Assembly (NCBI RefSeq): GCF_964204865.1
Contig: NC_135259.1
Location: forward strand, 11,914,974-11,978,973
DNA from: Styela clava
Taxonomy: Eukaryota; Chordata; Ascidiacea; Stolidobranchia; Styelidae
Reading direction: 5' to 3'
DNA: 64,000 nucleotides
The position numbers and the translations under genes were made by a program. The number at the start of each line of letters is the position of its first letter. Position 1 is the stretch's first letter. Below the pieces are notes generated by a model. It made no database searches and was not told the origin of the DNA. It saw nothing but the letters and a program-made list of their open reading frames with translations. Shown one piece after another: positions 24,430-35,186 of the stretch.

Positions 24430-25958
24430 ATGGCGCTTCCTATGGCAAGCTCCGCGAAGGCCCTTGCAAAAGAATTACGTAGTATCCAAGAAGAGCCAGT
24501 GGAAGGTTTTAAGATAACCCTTGTTGATGAAAACAATCTATACGACTGGCAAGTAGCGATTTTTGGGCCACCCGGTACATTGTATCAGGGCGGATACTTC
24601 AAAGCACATCTGAGGTTTCCTGGAGATTATCCTTACTCTCCCCCAACCTTTCGATTTTTATCGAATATATGGCACCCGAACGTTTATTCTAATGGTGAGG
24701 TAAGATTCAACATTTCACTATTATTATATTACGCAAGCTGTTGAAATTGAAATTTGCCGGCGATCTACAAAGTAGATTTTGTAATATTATCGATTTCGGA
24801 TAAAGTGATAAGTAACATAACTCAAGTTTATATAGCGGTAACCGCCGTTTACAGTCCTGAATTTTCCGACCTGGAGTAGGCATATTAAAAGTCACTACCG
24901 TCGCATAAGATTCTCAATACCTTAAATACGTTATAAAATTACGGACGTGAACTTGATATTATTTTGCTTTTCCAAATTTTGACTGGGATAGCATAGTGTT
25001 TCCATTGTCAAATTTTTATTTGGTGAATTCTGATTTTTTCGACAGGTCTGCATTTCAATACTGCATCCTCCTATTGATGATCCTCAAGGTGGAGAGCTGC
25101 CCCAGGAGCGATGGAACCCAACACAGAACGTTCGAACTGTTCTTCTAAGCGTCATATCTCTATTGAACGAGCCTAACACATTTTCTCCAGCCAACGTGGA
25201 TGCATCCGTGATGTTCAGAGATTGGAGAGAACTAAAAAATAATAAATATGAAGAAATCGTGAAACAACAGGTTTTGTTTTGTCTTAGTTAAACTTAGTAT
25301 ACAACCAGAGATGCGTACAAGCCAATTCCTGCAAATGGCAAGTTCGTGGTGCAATTGAAAATGCATCTCGTGGACTCGGTATATATACTTCATATCACAA
25401 TTTCGTGTCGGGTAAACTAAAATTAGTGAAGTTACTACTACCAAAACGTATTTATCCAATTCTCCCCTTTAGCTAATTTTCTTTAGATTAGAACTAGGAA
25501 GTAAAATGTAATCATGCTTGAAATGAATTGACTGCATATACATCAGCAGAGGGCGTAAGAACTGGGAAAATGGTTGACATGCTCAGTTTCAAACACGAAT
25601 TGATAAAAAAAAATGCAATTCAAACTTTCCTCCCTTATTTTGGTATGTAGAATGCCCCTGTCATCCATTATTATATCCTTATTATTTGGTGTTTTTATGC
25701 ACATTTGTGAGATTCCAACCCAATTGGATCGAATAATATTTGCATCCCTAAATAAGTAAATTGTCACAGGTTCGAGAAAGTCAAAAAGAAGCCACAAAAG
25801 ACGGCGTTCGCGTTCCATCAACCGTCGAAGAATACTGCGTAAAAACGACGATCGCCGCCGGAGGTGAAAGTTCGGTGGATATGGATGACTTTTTTGACGA
25901 AGATATGGACTGCACGGAAGAGGACGAAGATACAGCAGACGATCACGACACGGAATGA
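24430..25958 (+). CDS. UBE2R2: UBE2R/CDC34 ubiquitin-conjugating enzyme
   Basis: Three exons, 24430-24699, 25046-25270 and 25770-25958, encode 227 aa in phase 0. The UBC core reads [28 protein letters not shown] and [10 protein letters not shown]. The catalytic Cys is residue 92 in VCISILHPP, matching Cys93 of the human enzymes. It is followed by the acidic insert typical of this subfamily ([18 protein letters not shown]). The tail ends in an Asp/Glu-rich stretch ([17 protein letters not shown]), which in CDC34 binds the basic canyon of cullin. The enzyme builds Lys48-linked chains with SCF ligases in cytosol and nucleus. An upstream in-frame ATG at 24355 exists, but the ATG at 24430 gives the family start. 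The tail is shorter than in vertebrates. Confidence 0.96.
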
Positions 25959-25998
25959 TGCTCTCATGTCATTTATTTTCTTCTTCGTAATTCTTTTT

Positions 25999-26004
25999 AA
26001 TAAA
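25999..26004 (+). terminator. UBE2R polyadenylation signal
   Basis: AATAAA lies 41 bases after the UBE2R stop codon. Confidence 0.65.
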
Positions 26005-26045
26005 CTTTTATTATCAGATGATACGAAATAGTAAACTGTCTACAC

Positions 26046-26294
26046 TAGGGTTGCCATACCGTCCGGAAAATTCCGGACATGTCCGGAATTCAGGGTAAAA
26101 TTTCGGGTCCGGGAAGAATTTAAAAAATGCTCAAATGTCCGAAATCCGGAATTTTACTACATCTGCAATCGTACTGTGCACACTGCTAATACAGAACATT
26201 GTTATTTTGTACCGTGCGCATATTTTTTACTACGAGGTCATGAAAATAGTCATGCACTGTCCGGAATTTTGCTTTTTCAAATATGGTGGCCCTA
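26046..26294. mobile_element. Non-autonomous hAT element, 249 bp
   Basis: The ends are TAGGGTTGCCATA and TATGGTGGCCCTA, inverted. A perfect 8-bp target duplication GTCTACAC flanks it (26038-26045, 26295-26302). Inside are repeated TCCGGAA motifs. It lies just after the UBE2R polyadenylation signal. Confidence 0.88.
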
Positions 26295-27127
26295 GTCTAC
26301 ACCCCATGGGCGAAATATAGATGTCGAAATTACATGATTAGGGGCTTAGGGCATTGTACTGAAAAAAGATGAAAGTATTATCCTAATTTTGGCGCTGAAC
26401 AAAGTAAATACTTAATATCTAAACACTTGACGCTAAAATACGCAATCAAACGTTATTTTCTGTTGCATATCCCAATTCCGTGTACTTTTGGCTTAAACCA
26501 TAACTCCGTCGCTGAATTGTTTTTGTATACCAAAAGTAAACATCTGCATTCGTATCTTTGCATTCTCTTGTTTGAAGTCATTATGGAAATTTGTGAACTC
26601 AATTGCCTCATTTGTTTAATGAATCTTTCGAGCGAGTCATAAGAATATCGAAGGAATATTTAAAAATCTTTCTCTGTCGGCATGAAACCTAAATGAAATC
26701 GAGCATAAAACTAATTTTATCATCTCATCGGTGACCAATCCATAGAATTACTACTACCGATAATGGATCTTTCGTACAAAGCCCACGCCACTGTTGCAAA
26801 AATGTGTGCTTCGAGAAAAAACACTCCCGCCATGTTTTTATACAAGAATTAGTAATTAACCAGTTGGGGGTGTAATGATTTAACCAGCGCTATCTGCATT
26901 CCTAACTGAATTTCTTATTTTGAGCGTTGCGAACAAAAGATCCTCGATAATCATTATTACAAATCATCAGGGCCTCTATATTAAAATTATATTGCATCCG
27001 TTGTATGTTCGCCATCGAGGGGATACGAATCTTTCCGAGAAATTATCCTAACATATCTAGACGAAAAAGCTAAATTCTAGCTAGCTAGTAACGGTTTTGG
27101 CCGACGATGGTTGGATGACAAATCAAG

Positions 27128-27352
27128 ATGGCGGAGACTCGAAAGATGCCTGCTGGATTAAATAAATATAATCAATCGATTGGAAGTAACCAACCATCGT
27201 TTCGAATGGCATATATTTTTGATAAGGTTCTCATCGTTCGATTGGATGGAATACCGATGTATTATCCGAAACGAAACAATTACCTGCTCCCATATCCCGT
27301 GGTAATAAAACGAAAGGTCGGGGGTTCACGTAAAATCACGAAGAATTTATGA
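27128..27352 (+). CDS. Small basic hypothetical ORF, 74 aa
   Basis: The frame starts at an ATG in good context (AAGATGGCG) and ends 33 bases before the PTCD3 stop on the other strand. The product is basic at its carboxyl end (VVIKRKVGGSRKITKNL) with one hydrophobic patch (MAYIFDKVLIV). I recognise no family. It could be a small gene convergent with PTCD3, a single exon of something larger, or chance. A short inverted pair (CGATGGTTGG / CCAACCATCG) surrounds the start. Confidence 0.25.
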   Translation: MAETRKMPAGLNKYNQSIGSNQPSFRMAYIFDKVLIVRLDGIPMYYPKRNNYLLPYPVVIKRKVGGSRKITKNL

Positions 27353-27385
27353 GAGAACAAACAACTAAAAAAGTCATTTCACATA

Positions 27386-29113
27386 TCATTTTTCCAACAA
27401 TTTATTCAAAGTTCTACTATTTTCACCAATTGTGTTTTTGCACTCTTCTATTGTTGAAGCATCCAAGATATTGGTACGATGGTTTCTTTTGATGTCAAAT
27501 AGCAAACTCTTGAGAGCAATTTCATCCCGAGATTTGGCTACCAACAGGCAAATAGTATTCAAATGATTCACTGAAAGTATCCGATTATTTTTGCTCACAA
27601 GGATGGCTATATTTTTGAATTGTGTAATGGTGTCAGAATCTGCCCCATCTATGAGGTAAATCGCAGCCGCAAACCACTCGGAATAATAATCTAATGAAGT
27701 AGTAGAAGTGTAAGACATAGAAAAAAGAAATGGTAACACTTCAGGCCAATTGCGTTCCACACATGATTGAACAATTCCATCCATTAACTTCCAAGGCAAA
27801 AACTTTCTCTGCTTGAATAGATGAGAAGCAACAACAAAAAAATTTTCCAATGTGCCAATTTGAGCCAATAGAGAAACATATCTGACATAAAAGGCTGAGT
27901 GAATCGTATAGGAAGATCCACTGCGCTGTTGTAACTTATTCACAGTTTCGTACACCTGTGCGGCAAGATCCAAATGTTTGTTATCTATAGCAAAGTTCAT
28001 TGCGTTATGCATGCAAGGTACAAAGTCAAAATCTCCAACCTCAGCATCACGAATGATACTAATTAGGGCATAAACAATATCACTGTCCTTGAGAAATCGA
28101 AGGGCATAATTGAGCATTTTTGCATAGACACTCATATCAGGCTTAACATTACAAATCTCCATTTCTCTTATGCACTGTCCCCATAATTCCAATCTTTCTT
28201 TTTTAGGCATCTTTTCATAGAAAGCCTCTGAAGTATGTAAAATGCTTGTTGTTGACGGCTCATTACCGAAATTCTTATGTATCAAATCATCAGCAATAGG
28301 GTCACGAGTACCATGGTATGAGCAGCAGGATAAAAGCATATCTGCTGTTTTTCCATCAACTAGATGATTATTTTTTAAAAGAAAATTTGAAAAATCACGT
28401 ACTTCCCACAACCTGCCAGTGAAAGATTGTTTGCGTAATACTACACATGCCATATATTTGCTGTATTTGTTCGAACTGCAAAAACTGTCTATGACGAGTG
28501 AATAAGATTTGAGCAAATCATCACTATCAAATTTTCCAGACTGTTTCCCAGTAAAGGAAATAATACCAACAATTTTTTCAGTCAGTTCTTGAGGAATTTT
28601 ATCTCCATTTTCCATTAATGACTTGAATTCAATACCAAACTCTTTCCAATCTTTTTCATTTAGATATTTTTCCAACTTTTCGAAAGTAGGATCTTCTGTG
28701 ATGCGAGTAGTTTCAGGGATCCCAGGTACAGCAGACTTCCGATCCAGGCCAGACACTTCAGATCCAGGCCATTGTAAGTCCGTATAATCTGGTAATTCGG
28801 TTTTCACAAACTGTACAACATTTTTAGCATTGTCCATTGATTTCAACATTTTTACATCCTCCAGATGTGTATTCGGAGCAAAGTCCGCAGACGATAATGG
28901 GTAATACTGATTTTTCTCAGGATTCATTTTTATCGATTCATTCAGTGATTGAAGGACAGCGATGTTAGACCAGGTCTTCTTTCTGGGGATTTTTACATTG
29001 GATCTACCTCTACTTCTCTCCACTGGAGTTTGTAGAAATCGAAATTGAGAACATTGAGATAATGTCGGCCCCCCATAGTACATGAGCAGTGATGGACATT
29101 TTCTATATAGCAT
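27386..29113 (-). CDS. PTCD3: PTCD3, mitochondrial small-ribosomal-subunit protein mS39
   Basis: A single uninterrupted frame encodes 575 aa; human PTCD3 is about 689. The amino terminus is basic and lacks acid residues (MLYRKCPSLLMYYGG), as in mitochondrial targeting peptides. Near residue 45 is the family signature KIPRKKTWSNIAVLQSL, followed by NAKNVVQFVKTELPDY. The rest is alpha-helical repeats of PPR type, for example LLSCCSYHGTRDP, AFYEKMPKKERLELW and CNVKPDMSVYAKMLNYALRF. PTCD3 binds the 12S rRNA region of the mitochondrial 28S subunit and supports translation there. The ATG at 29113 lies 11 bases after TTTTTCTTAAATCAG, a good acceptor. The lack of introns is unusual for this window. 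Confidence 0.88.
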   Translation of the reverse strand: MLYRKCPSLLMYYGGPTLSQCSQFRFLQTPVERSRGRSNVKIPRKKTWSNIAVLQSLNESIKMNPEKNQYYPLSSADFAPNTHLEDVKMLKSMDNAKNVVQFVKTELPDYTDLQWPGSEVSGLDRKSAVPGIPETTRITEDPTFEKLEKYLNEKDWKEFGIEFKSLMENGDKIPQELTEKIVGIISFTGKQSGKFDSDDLLKSYSLVIDSFCSSNKYSKYMACVVLRKQSFTGRLWEVRDFSNFLLKNNHLVDGKTADMLLSCCSYHGTRDPIADDLIHKNFGNEPSTTSILHTSEAFYEKMPKKERLELWGQCIREMEICNVKPDMSVYAKMLNYALRFLKDSDIVYALISIIRDAEVGDFDFVPCMHNAMNFAIDNKHLDLAAQVYETVNKLQQRSGSSYTIHSAFYVRYVSLLAQIGTLENFFVVASHLFKQRKFLPWKLMDGIVQSCVERNWPEVLPFLFSMSYTSTTSLDYYSEWFAAAIYLIDGADSDTITQFKNIAILVSKNNRILSVNHLNTICLLVAKSRDEIALKSLLFDIKRNHRTNILDASTIEECKNTIGENSRTLNKLLEK

Positions 29114-29126
29114 AATGCTATTACCT
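29114..29126 (-). promoter_or_regulatory. Candidate splice acceptor just 5' of PTCD3 ATG
   Basis: The coding strand has CTGCTTTTTCTTAAATCAG followed by 11 bases and the ATG. The pyrimidine tract is strong. It may be a 5' UTR intron border or a trans-splice acceptor. Confidence 0.5.
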
Positions 29127-29570
29127 GATTTAAGAAAAAGCAGTCAAAAATATCATAGAGAAAACCAGCATATTTTATCACTATCACGCGATATATGAAT
29201 ACCTAATGGACAACACGAAAAGCCTGTGACATCCAGAAGTTTTTTATTAAAGGGTTGTAGCTATTAAAATTGGAAACTATGCTTTGAACGGAAAATAAGA
29301 CAGCTAAAGAATTGTACATCAGAGACACAAATATGATGAAAACAGAACTGATATTCTCATTAAATTACAGTAATGAAATAAATGAAAGTTGTTGGGACTC
29401 TTTTGATTACTGGTATATTTCCAAGTTGTCTTTGTGTATTCCATTATCACTGGGATGTTGAATATTTATAATAGAAAGAAGTGAAGATGAAAATTGTTCT
29501 GATCGTTTTTCTATACTTTTGCAAGTACTGTATTACTAAAACAAATTTCAGGTATCAATAGCTCAAAATG

Positions 29571-29694
29571 AATTTTGGGCGCTTCCAAAGTATATACACC
29601 AAGATGGCGCACAACCTGAATTCTAACCTGGTAGACACACTATGTTCAGGTTGTGCGCCATCTTGGTGCACATACTTCTGGAGGTCCGAATTTT
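29571..29694. mobile_element. Short palindromic element
   Basis: The arms ACCAAGATGGCGCACAACCT and its inverse face each other across about 35 bases, extended outward by GCTTCCAAAGTATATACACC and the inverse of GTGCACATACTTCTGGAGG. The outer ends resemble the right end of the repeat at 60136-60345 (TACACATACTTCTGTAGCGC). Confidence 0.65.
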
Positions 29695-30128
29695 TTTCTA
29701 AGAATCGCTTACATCCAAGAATTTACTATACTAAATTTATTTGAATACTCAAAAATAGGTTTTGACAACTTTGATATTTAGTATTCAAATTTGAACACAC
29801 TGATACCTCATTTTGATTTCACTTGTGTCAAGTTTTCGGGTTATTCATGACCAAACAATAAACTTAAGGAATTTCAATTAAAAAATAATTGAATGAAGTA
29901 CAATTACAGTATAATTTTTGACAATTAAAAATACTACAGGCATCAATCACTAAATTCTGAATTGCTGAATAGGAAATTTTACATATTATATCATCAAATT
30001 TAGGTCTATGACTGTTTAATAATGTCACTGATTTTAGAATATCCATTGTAAAACTTATATTTTCCACAAAAGTTTAATAAATAGATGTTTGCCACCGCAA
30101 CACCAACTGTTAATCAATGATTTGACAC

Positions 30129-31853
30129 TCAATGATTCGAGAAAGAATTAATTTTTTTCTTTTTCTGATGTTTTGTGCCTGATGCAATACCAGCAAATAA
30201 TTTTCTTTTGTTACTTTTCTTCTTTTGAAACTGTTCCCATTCCTGTAATCTTGTGGTGAAATTCTTTATATCAAACTTTTTCAGAATGAATTTCCCATAA
30301 TCATTGGCAGAGAGCCGAGGGGAATTTTGTGCTAAATTCCCAGCAATTATCCTTTTAATAACAATATCGGAGTTATCCCATATATTTTCCAAAACTCTAC
30401 TTCCATATTTATCACATGCAAGACTGACCAACTCTTTACCAATTTTTTCAACAAACTCTTTTTTCTTCTTCGGTTTCACTTTATCTGACGCGTAAAAGGC
30501 ATCTATGAAGTGACTACCACTACTGTCACATGATAATGTTATGATGTTTTCAATAGAAGTTTCACACATGCTTTTTACAATTAAACCAACATTTTTAAAT
30601 TTCAATAATGTCTGTAATAAAATAGAGCCATGATATTCCACTTTTTCTATAGGAGGAATTAGTTTTTCCTCTTGTGTATCAGATTTGTAGTAAGCATCAC
30701 ATGTTTTTAAAGATGCTAAAAATAAGACTACGAAAGTACGTTGATTTGCATCTTCACAATGAAATGCCTCTAATAATTTATCCCAGAATGTTTTCTGGCT
30801 ATCTGTAAACTGAACACATTGTTCACAAAGTTTTTGTACAATTCCATAATTTTGTCCTGCAAGTATATCCTCTAATCCACATGAAATAAACTCGAAAATC
30901 TTATTGAATTCGACATCATTTTTAGCAGATGTTATTAGTCTTTGAATGACAAAATTGGCAGCAGGATGCGCACAGAGATCAAAAAATCTTTTGTTATCCT
31001 CGAACAGCAAATCACAAATTTCTTTCTTGGCGTCCTCTGTTCCAAATTCCAAAACAGTTTCTAAAACATGACTTGCCAGTTTATCCTTTATTAATAATAG
31101 AAGAGTGGTTTTTGCTGTATCTCCCTCGCTACAAGACATAATTTTTTTGCAAAGGCGGCGAAGAGTTTTTGGAAGATCTCGTTTGCTAACTACCTCAAAC
31201 AGACAAGAGATAAATGGTCCAACATGTGGGTTACTTAAATAAGTGACAAATTTTTGTTTATTTATTTCACATAAACATCTACAAATCGTTTGTAGTGTTT
31301 TCAAATATCCTTTGGGAACATTTTCTTTGGGTAGTTTCACTTCTTTAGTTTTTGAAGATGCTTTAGTACGCAAGAGTACAAAACCTCCTAGCATTTGTAC
31401 ATGTGACCGTAATGCATGAGTAGAATGGATACCTTCCATCACAGAGCATAACGACTCTGCGGAAATATCAATAATATCATTGAAAGATGATAATTTATCA
31501 GCAACATCTGTAGATAAAGTTTTTGATTTGGGGAGACTCCTAACCAGGCATTCTGCTGCAGCCTGTAACACGTGACAACCAGCTTGATTATTAGCAATTT
31601 GCAACCAATCATTTTTTATCGTGAAATAAAAATTCAGAACAGTTTCAAACTCAGATTCTTTTATCATCTGTTCCAAAACAAAACTGAATGATTTTTGCAT
31701 GCAGAATGATATTTCACTTCCAGATATTCCTTCAAAAGTATTTTTCAGAAAAATTTGCTTCATTTCTTCTGTTTCAAAACCATTCCTGAATGTTTCATCA
31801 GCTTGACGCAAATATGACATCATACTGCGATGAGAGTCTTCTTCCAGTCCCAT
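30129..31853 (-). CDS. NOP9: NOP9, Pumilio-like 40S ribosome-biogenesis factor
   Basis: One frame of 574 aa starts at ATG 31853; human NOP9 is about 636. The amino end SMMSYLRQADETFRNGFET fits the family. About ten Pumilio-type repeats follow, seen as NNQAGCHVLQAAAECL, DKLASHVLETVLEFG, HPAANFVIQRL, GQNYGIVQKLCEQC, DSSGSHFIDAF, DKYGSRVLENIWDNS and ANDYGKFILKKF. The carboxyl end is strongly basic (KKKSNKRKLFAG, KHQKKKK), as a nucleolar localisation signal. Nop9 binds the 20S pre-rRNA near the 3' end of 18S and controls site D cleavage. The open frame continues 76 codons upstream into a hAT element at 31978; that part is not protein-coding in my view. No introns are visible. Confidence 0.9.
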   Translation of the reverse strand: MGLEEDSHRSMMSYLRQADETFRNGFETEEMKQIFLKNTFEGISGSEISFCMQKSFSFVLEQMIKESEFETVLNFYFTIKNDWLQIANNQAGCHVLQAAAECLVRSLPKSKTLSTDVADKLSSFNDIIDISAESLCSVMEGIHSTHALRSHVQMLGGFVLLRTKASSKTKEVKLPKENVPKGYLKTLQTICRCLCEINKQKFVTYLSNPHVGPFISCLFEVVSKRDLPKTLRRLCKKIMSCSEGDTAKTTLLLLIKDKLASHVLETVLEFGTEDAKKEICDLLFEDNKRFFDLCAHPAANFVIQRLITSAKNDVEFNKIFEFISCGLEDILAGQNYGIVQKLCEQCVQFTDSQKTFWDKLLEAFHCEDANQRTFVVLFLASLKTCDAYYKSDTQEEKLIPPIEKVEYHGSILLQTLLKFKNVGLIVKSMCETSIENIITLSCDSSGSHFIDAFYASDKVKPKKKKEFVEKIGKELVSLACDKYGSRVLENIWDNSDIVIKRIIAGNLAQNSPRLSANDYGKFILKKFDIKNFTTRLQEWEQFQKKKSNKRKLFAGIASGTKHQKKKKINSFSNH

Positions 31854-31868
31854 CTTTCTCCAATATCT
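31854..31868 (-). promoter_or_regulatory. Candidate splice acceptor just 5' of NOP9 ATG
   Basis: The coding strand has AATAGCAATATTCAG, then 13 bases, then the ATG. It supports the start chosen for NOP9. Confidence 0.45.
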
Positions 31869-31977
31869 GAATATTGCTATTTTTCTATACCCAATACCAA
31901 TCACACCTGGCCAAATTATCAAAATAATGTTAATAACAGTGGAAATAGCTTCAATAAACCAATGATATACCATAGAC

Positions 31978-33211
31978 CAGGGGTCGGGAACCTTTTTGGT
32001 CAAGAGAGCCATAAAAGGTACATATTTATAACTGCATTTTGGTGCGAGGAATACACAGCCTTTTTCTTGTATTTTACTCAAAAGTTATAATATACAATGT
32101 ATCAATAAACTTTTAGTGTGACTTCTGATGCTGCATGTTGTCGCTGAGGACTTTGAACGACTGCTAACATGCAACACATGTTGGAATCGACGATACTCAT
32201 CGCCTTTCTTTGTTCTATGCATCTCCGCAGTGCTTAGTATACCAAATAAACAGCACAAACGGACTGAAGGCATTTCTTTCTTACGGCGCAACTCTATCGC
32301 TTAGTGCAGGTAGTGCTGTAGTGATGTCACAAATACGTTTAAGAATATCTTTGTCTCGTCACATTGCAAGTCTAGCACTTGTCGCACATAAAATAGTAAT
32401 GTAGAGTCATAGACCAGTGGTTCCCAAACTTTTAAGTGTCGGGACCCACTATTTATTACCACAGCTTATGGCTGTATGGCGACTCACTTAACTTTAATTT
32501 AATTTTCTTTTGTTTTTTTATGACATAACACAGCAATGGCTATTCATCGCAAAACTACTGTGTTTCCTTGAAAATAAGACCTGGCCTGAAAATAAGATAA
32601 TAATTTGAATTTTCAAAATGATTTTAATTAAACCCTCCTCTTAAAATAAATTCTAAAATGTGTGGGAGAGGAAGGTTCATTGGCCTGAGGTGAGGTGAAG
32701 ATCACACCACTATTCGAGATTGTGTGATGTCACAATTATGATATATGTCACTTGATTTTTGTATAGGAAATAGACTACAAATAAAACAATTTTTGTTTCT
32801 TTGAAAAGATCATAAAAAGGAAACTTTCACAGATTAGAATTTAAATTCAATTTAATTTCTTTTGTTTTTTTGAAGATTTACGGTACGTTTTCGAATCGCC
32901 ACCAATCCTAATAACCAGTATAATTAACCAAAGCTTTCTACATCTTTTCACGACCCACTAAGATTCCTTTTGCGACCCACCAGTGGGTCGCGACACATAG
33001 TTTGGGAACCGCTGTATAGACAATTGCTGATCGCGTACCGGTATTTTGAAACGTATCAGCACATGTTCTGGAAAATTTGGCTATACCCATATCGTTTAAA
33101 AAATCGAAACAATAGTAAGCTTAGCTTTGAAATATCATATTTTTCTGGGAACCTTATGCTTTAACCAAAAGAGCCATATATGGCCCGCGAGCCATGGGTT
33201 CCCGACCCCTG
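31978..33211. mobile_element. Non-autonomous hAT element, 1234 bp, with nested insertion
   Basis: The ends CAGGGGTCGGGAACC and GGTTCCCGACCCCTG are inverted (one mismatch tolerated), and both carry AGAGCCATA-type subterminal blocks. A perfect 8-bp target duplication CCATAGAC flanks it (31970-31977, 33212-33219). A second hAT element lies inside it. Its left end is 125 bases upstream of the NOP9 start codon. Confidence 0.9.
32415..33014. mobile_element. Nested non-autonomous hAT element, 600 bp
   Basis: The ends CAGTGGTTCCCAAAC and AGTTTGGGAACCGCTG are inverted; subterminal GGGACCCAC and GTGGGTCGCGAC agree. The flanks TCATAGAC and TATAGAC match apart from one base lost. Inside, CTGTGTTTCCTTGAAAATAA and CTGAAAATAAGAT point to a degraded copy of the TA-flanked element at 37894. 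Confidence 0.8.
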
Positions 33212-33439
33212 CCATAGACTGACCAAAGTTACCCTAGCAGACATCTCTCTCGTTTCTGGAACGGTAAAATAATGTTGCCAGAAAACAATTTACCATTGCG
33301 TATAAAACGTGCGACGAAAAATATGAATGTTGGGCGAAATGCAGTTGCCAGATTTAGGCGAAAAATTTGGCGAATTCGGTATTCTAGTATAATATTTTGT
33401 ATTTCCCAATAACTGTCCCCAGTTTCAAATAAATTATTT

Positions 33440-34980
33440 GGAAAGAACATATAGTGAAGTGATCTCTGATTAAATTTTCTATAAATTGTACGTCGGAAAC
33501 ATATAGTAATACCTTGTCAAACATGGTCTAATCATAATATTTACACGCAAATTCTTGAATATTCTGTATTCCACCCGGAATTCTGTACTTTCCGTTTGCC
33601 GGCCCCACTTTTAAGTATTATATCCCAAATTAACAAATTGGGAATTCTTCTAGAACAAAGTTTTACAAAATTTGTATGTCGGGAACACGTCATAAATTCC
33701 TGTCAAATATAAAATTTACATTCAAATTCATAAATATGGGTATTCTACCCAGAAAATTTATACCTTACAAGATCCGGCCTCAATTTTAAGTAAGGTTTGC
33801 AGAAAGAACATATTGTGAAGTCATCTCGAACCAAGTTTTATAAAAATTGTATGTCGGGAACATGTCAAAAATTGGCCTAAACAAAGAAATTATATTAAAA
33901 TTCTTGAATAACGGTATTTTACCCCAAAATTATGTACTTTACGATTGCCGGCCCCATATTTAAAAAAGATATCTTGAAAGAACATATTGTGAAATAATCT
34001 AGAACCAAGTTTTACAAAAATTGTATGTCGGGATTCGGGAACATGTCATAAATTTCTCTCAAACATGGCCCAAACAAGGAAATTATATCAAAATTCTTGA
34101 ACATAGGTATTTTACCTCAAAATTCTTTACTTTACGATTGCCAGCCCCACATTTAAATAAAATATCTTGTATTGACATATTGTGAAGTAATCTCGAACCA
34201 AGTTTTACAAAAATTGTATGTCGGGAACATGTCAAAAATTGGCCCAAACAAAGAAATTATATCAAAATTCTTAAATAACGGTATTCTACCCCAAAATTCT
34301 GTACTTTACAATTGCCGGCCCCACATTTAAATAAAATATCTTCAATGAACATAATGTGAAGTAATCTCGAACCAAGTTTTACAAAAATTGTATGTCGGGA
34401 ACATGTCATAAATTCCTCTCAAACATGGCCCAAACAAGGAAATTATATCAAATTTTTAAACTTAGGTATTATACCCCAAAATTCTGTACATTACGGTTGC
34501 CGGCCCCTCTCAACATTACGATATCCTAAAAGAACATATTATGAAGTCATCCCGAACCAAGTTTTATAAAATTTGTATGTCGGGAACATATAATAATATA
34601 TCGTCAAACATGGCCAAAACAAGAAATTTACATTTAAATTCATAATTATCGGTATTCTACCCAAATTTTTTGTACTTTCCGATTGCTGGCCCCACTTTTA
34701 AGTAAGATACCCTAAAACAACATATTGTGAAGTCATCTTAAACGAAGTTTTATAAAATTTGTATGTCGGGAACATATAATTATGTCTCGTCAAACATGGC
34801 CAAAACAAGAAATTTACATTAAAATTCATAATTATCGGTATTCTACCCAAATATTTTGTACTTTCCAATTGCTGACCCCATTTTTAAGTAAGATATCCTA
34901 AAACAACATATTATGAAGTCATCTCGAACCAATTTTTATGAAAATTTTATGTCGGGAACTCGTCACAAATTCCGATCAAT
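33440..34980. repeat. Tandem array of about 180 bp, 9 units
   Basis: Nine units share GTATGTCGGGAACA, preceded by GAACCAAGTTTTACAAAA and followed by CAAACATGGCCCAAACAA, GGTATTCTACCCCAAAATTC, TGTACTTTACGATTGC and CGGCCCCACATTTAA. The anchor recurs near 33488, 33674, 33849, 34023, 34216, 34390, 34575, 34761 and 34949, so spacing is 174-193 bases. There is no long open frame through the units. Confidence 0.9.
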
Positions 34981-35186
34981 CATGGTCCCACCACACCACG
35001 TCAAGGTGCCAACCGTCGTAGTGATTTTCATCTCAATATTATAAACTAGGTCAAGAGAGACAAACCTGGCAAAGGGCATGTCAAGACAAATAGGTAAAAC
35101 AGACTGAGCCTATGTCTGACGACGTACCTGAAAATAGAAAGAAAATGTAAATAATCCTGTTTAATCAAATTTCCACTTGAATTGAG

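Noticed and set aside
31854-32081. 76-codon upstream extension of the NOP9 frame
   Set aside because: Its outer part translates the end of the hAT element at 31978, and an acceptor AG lies 13 bases before the ATG at 31853, which also fits the family start.
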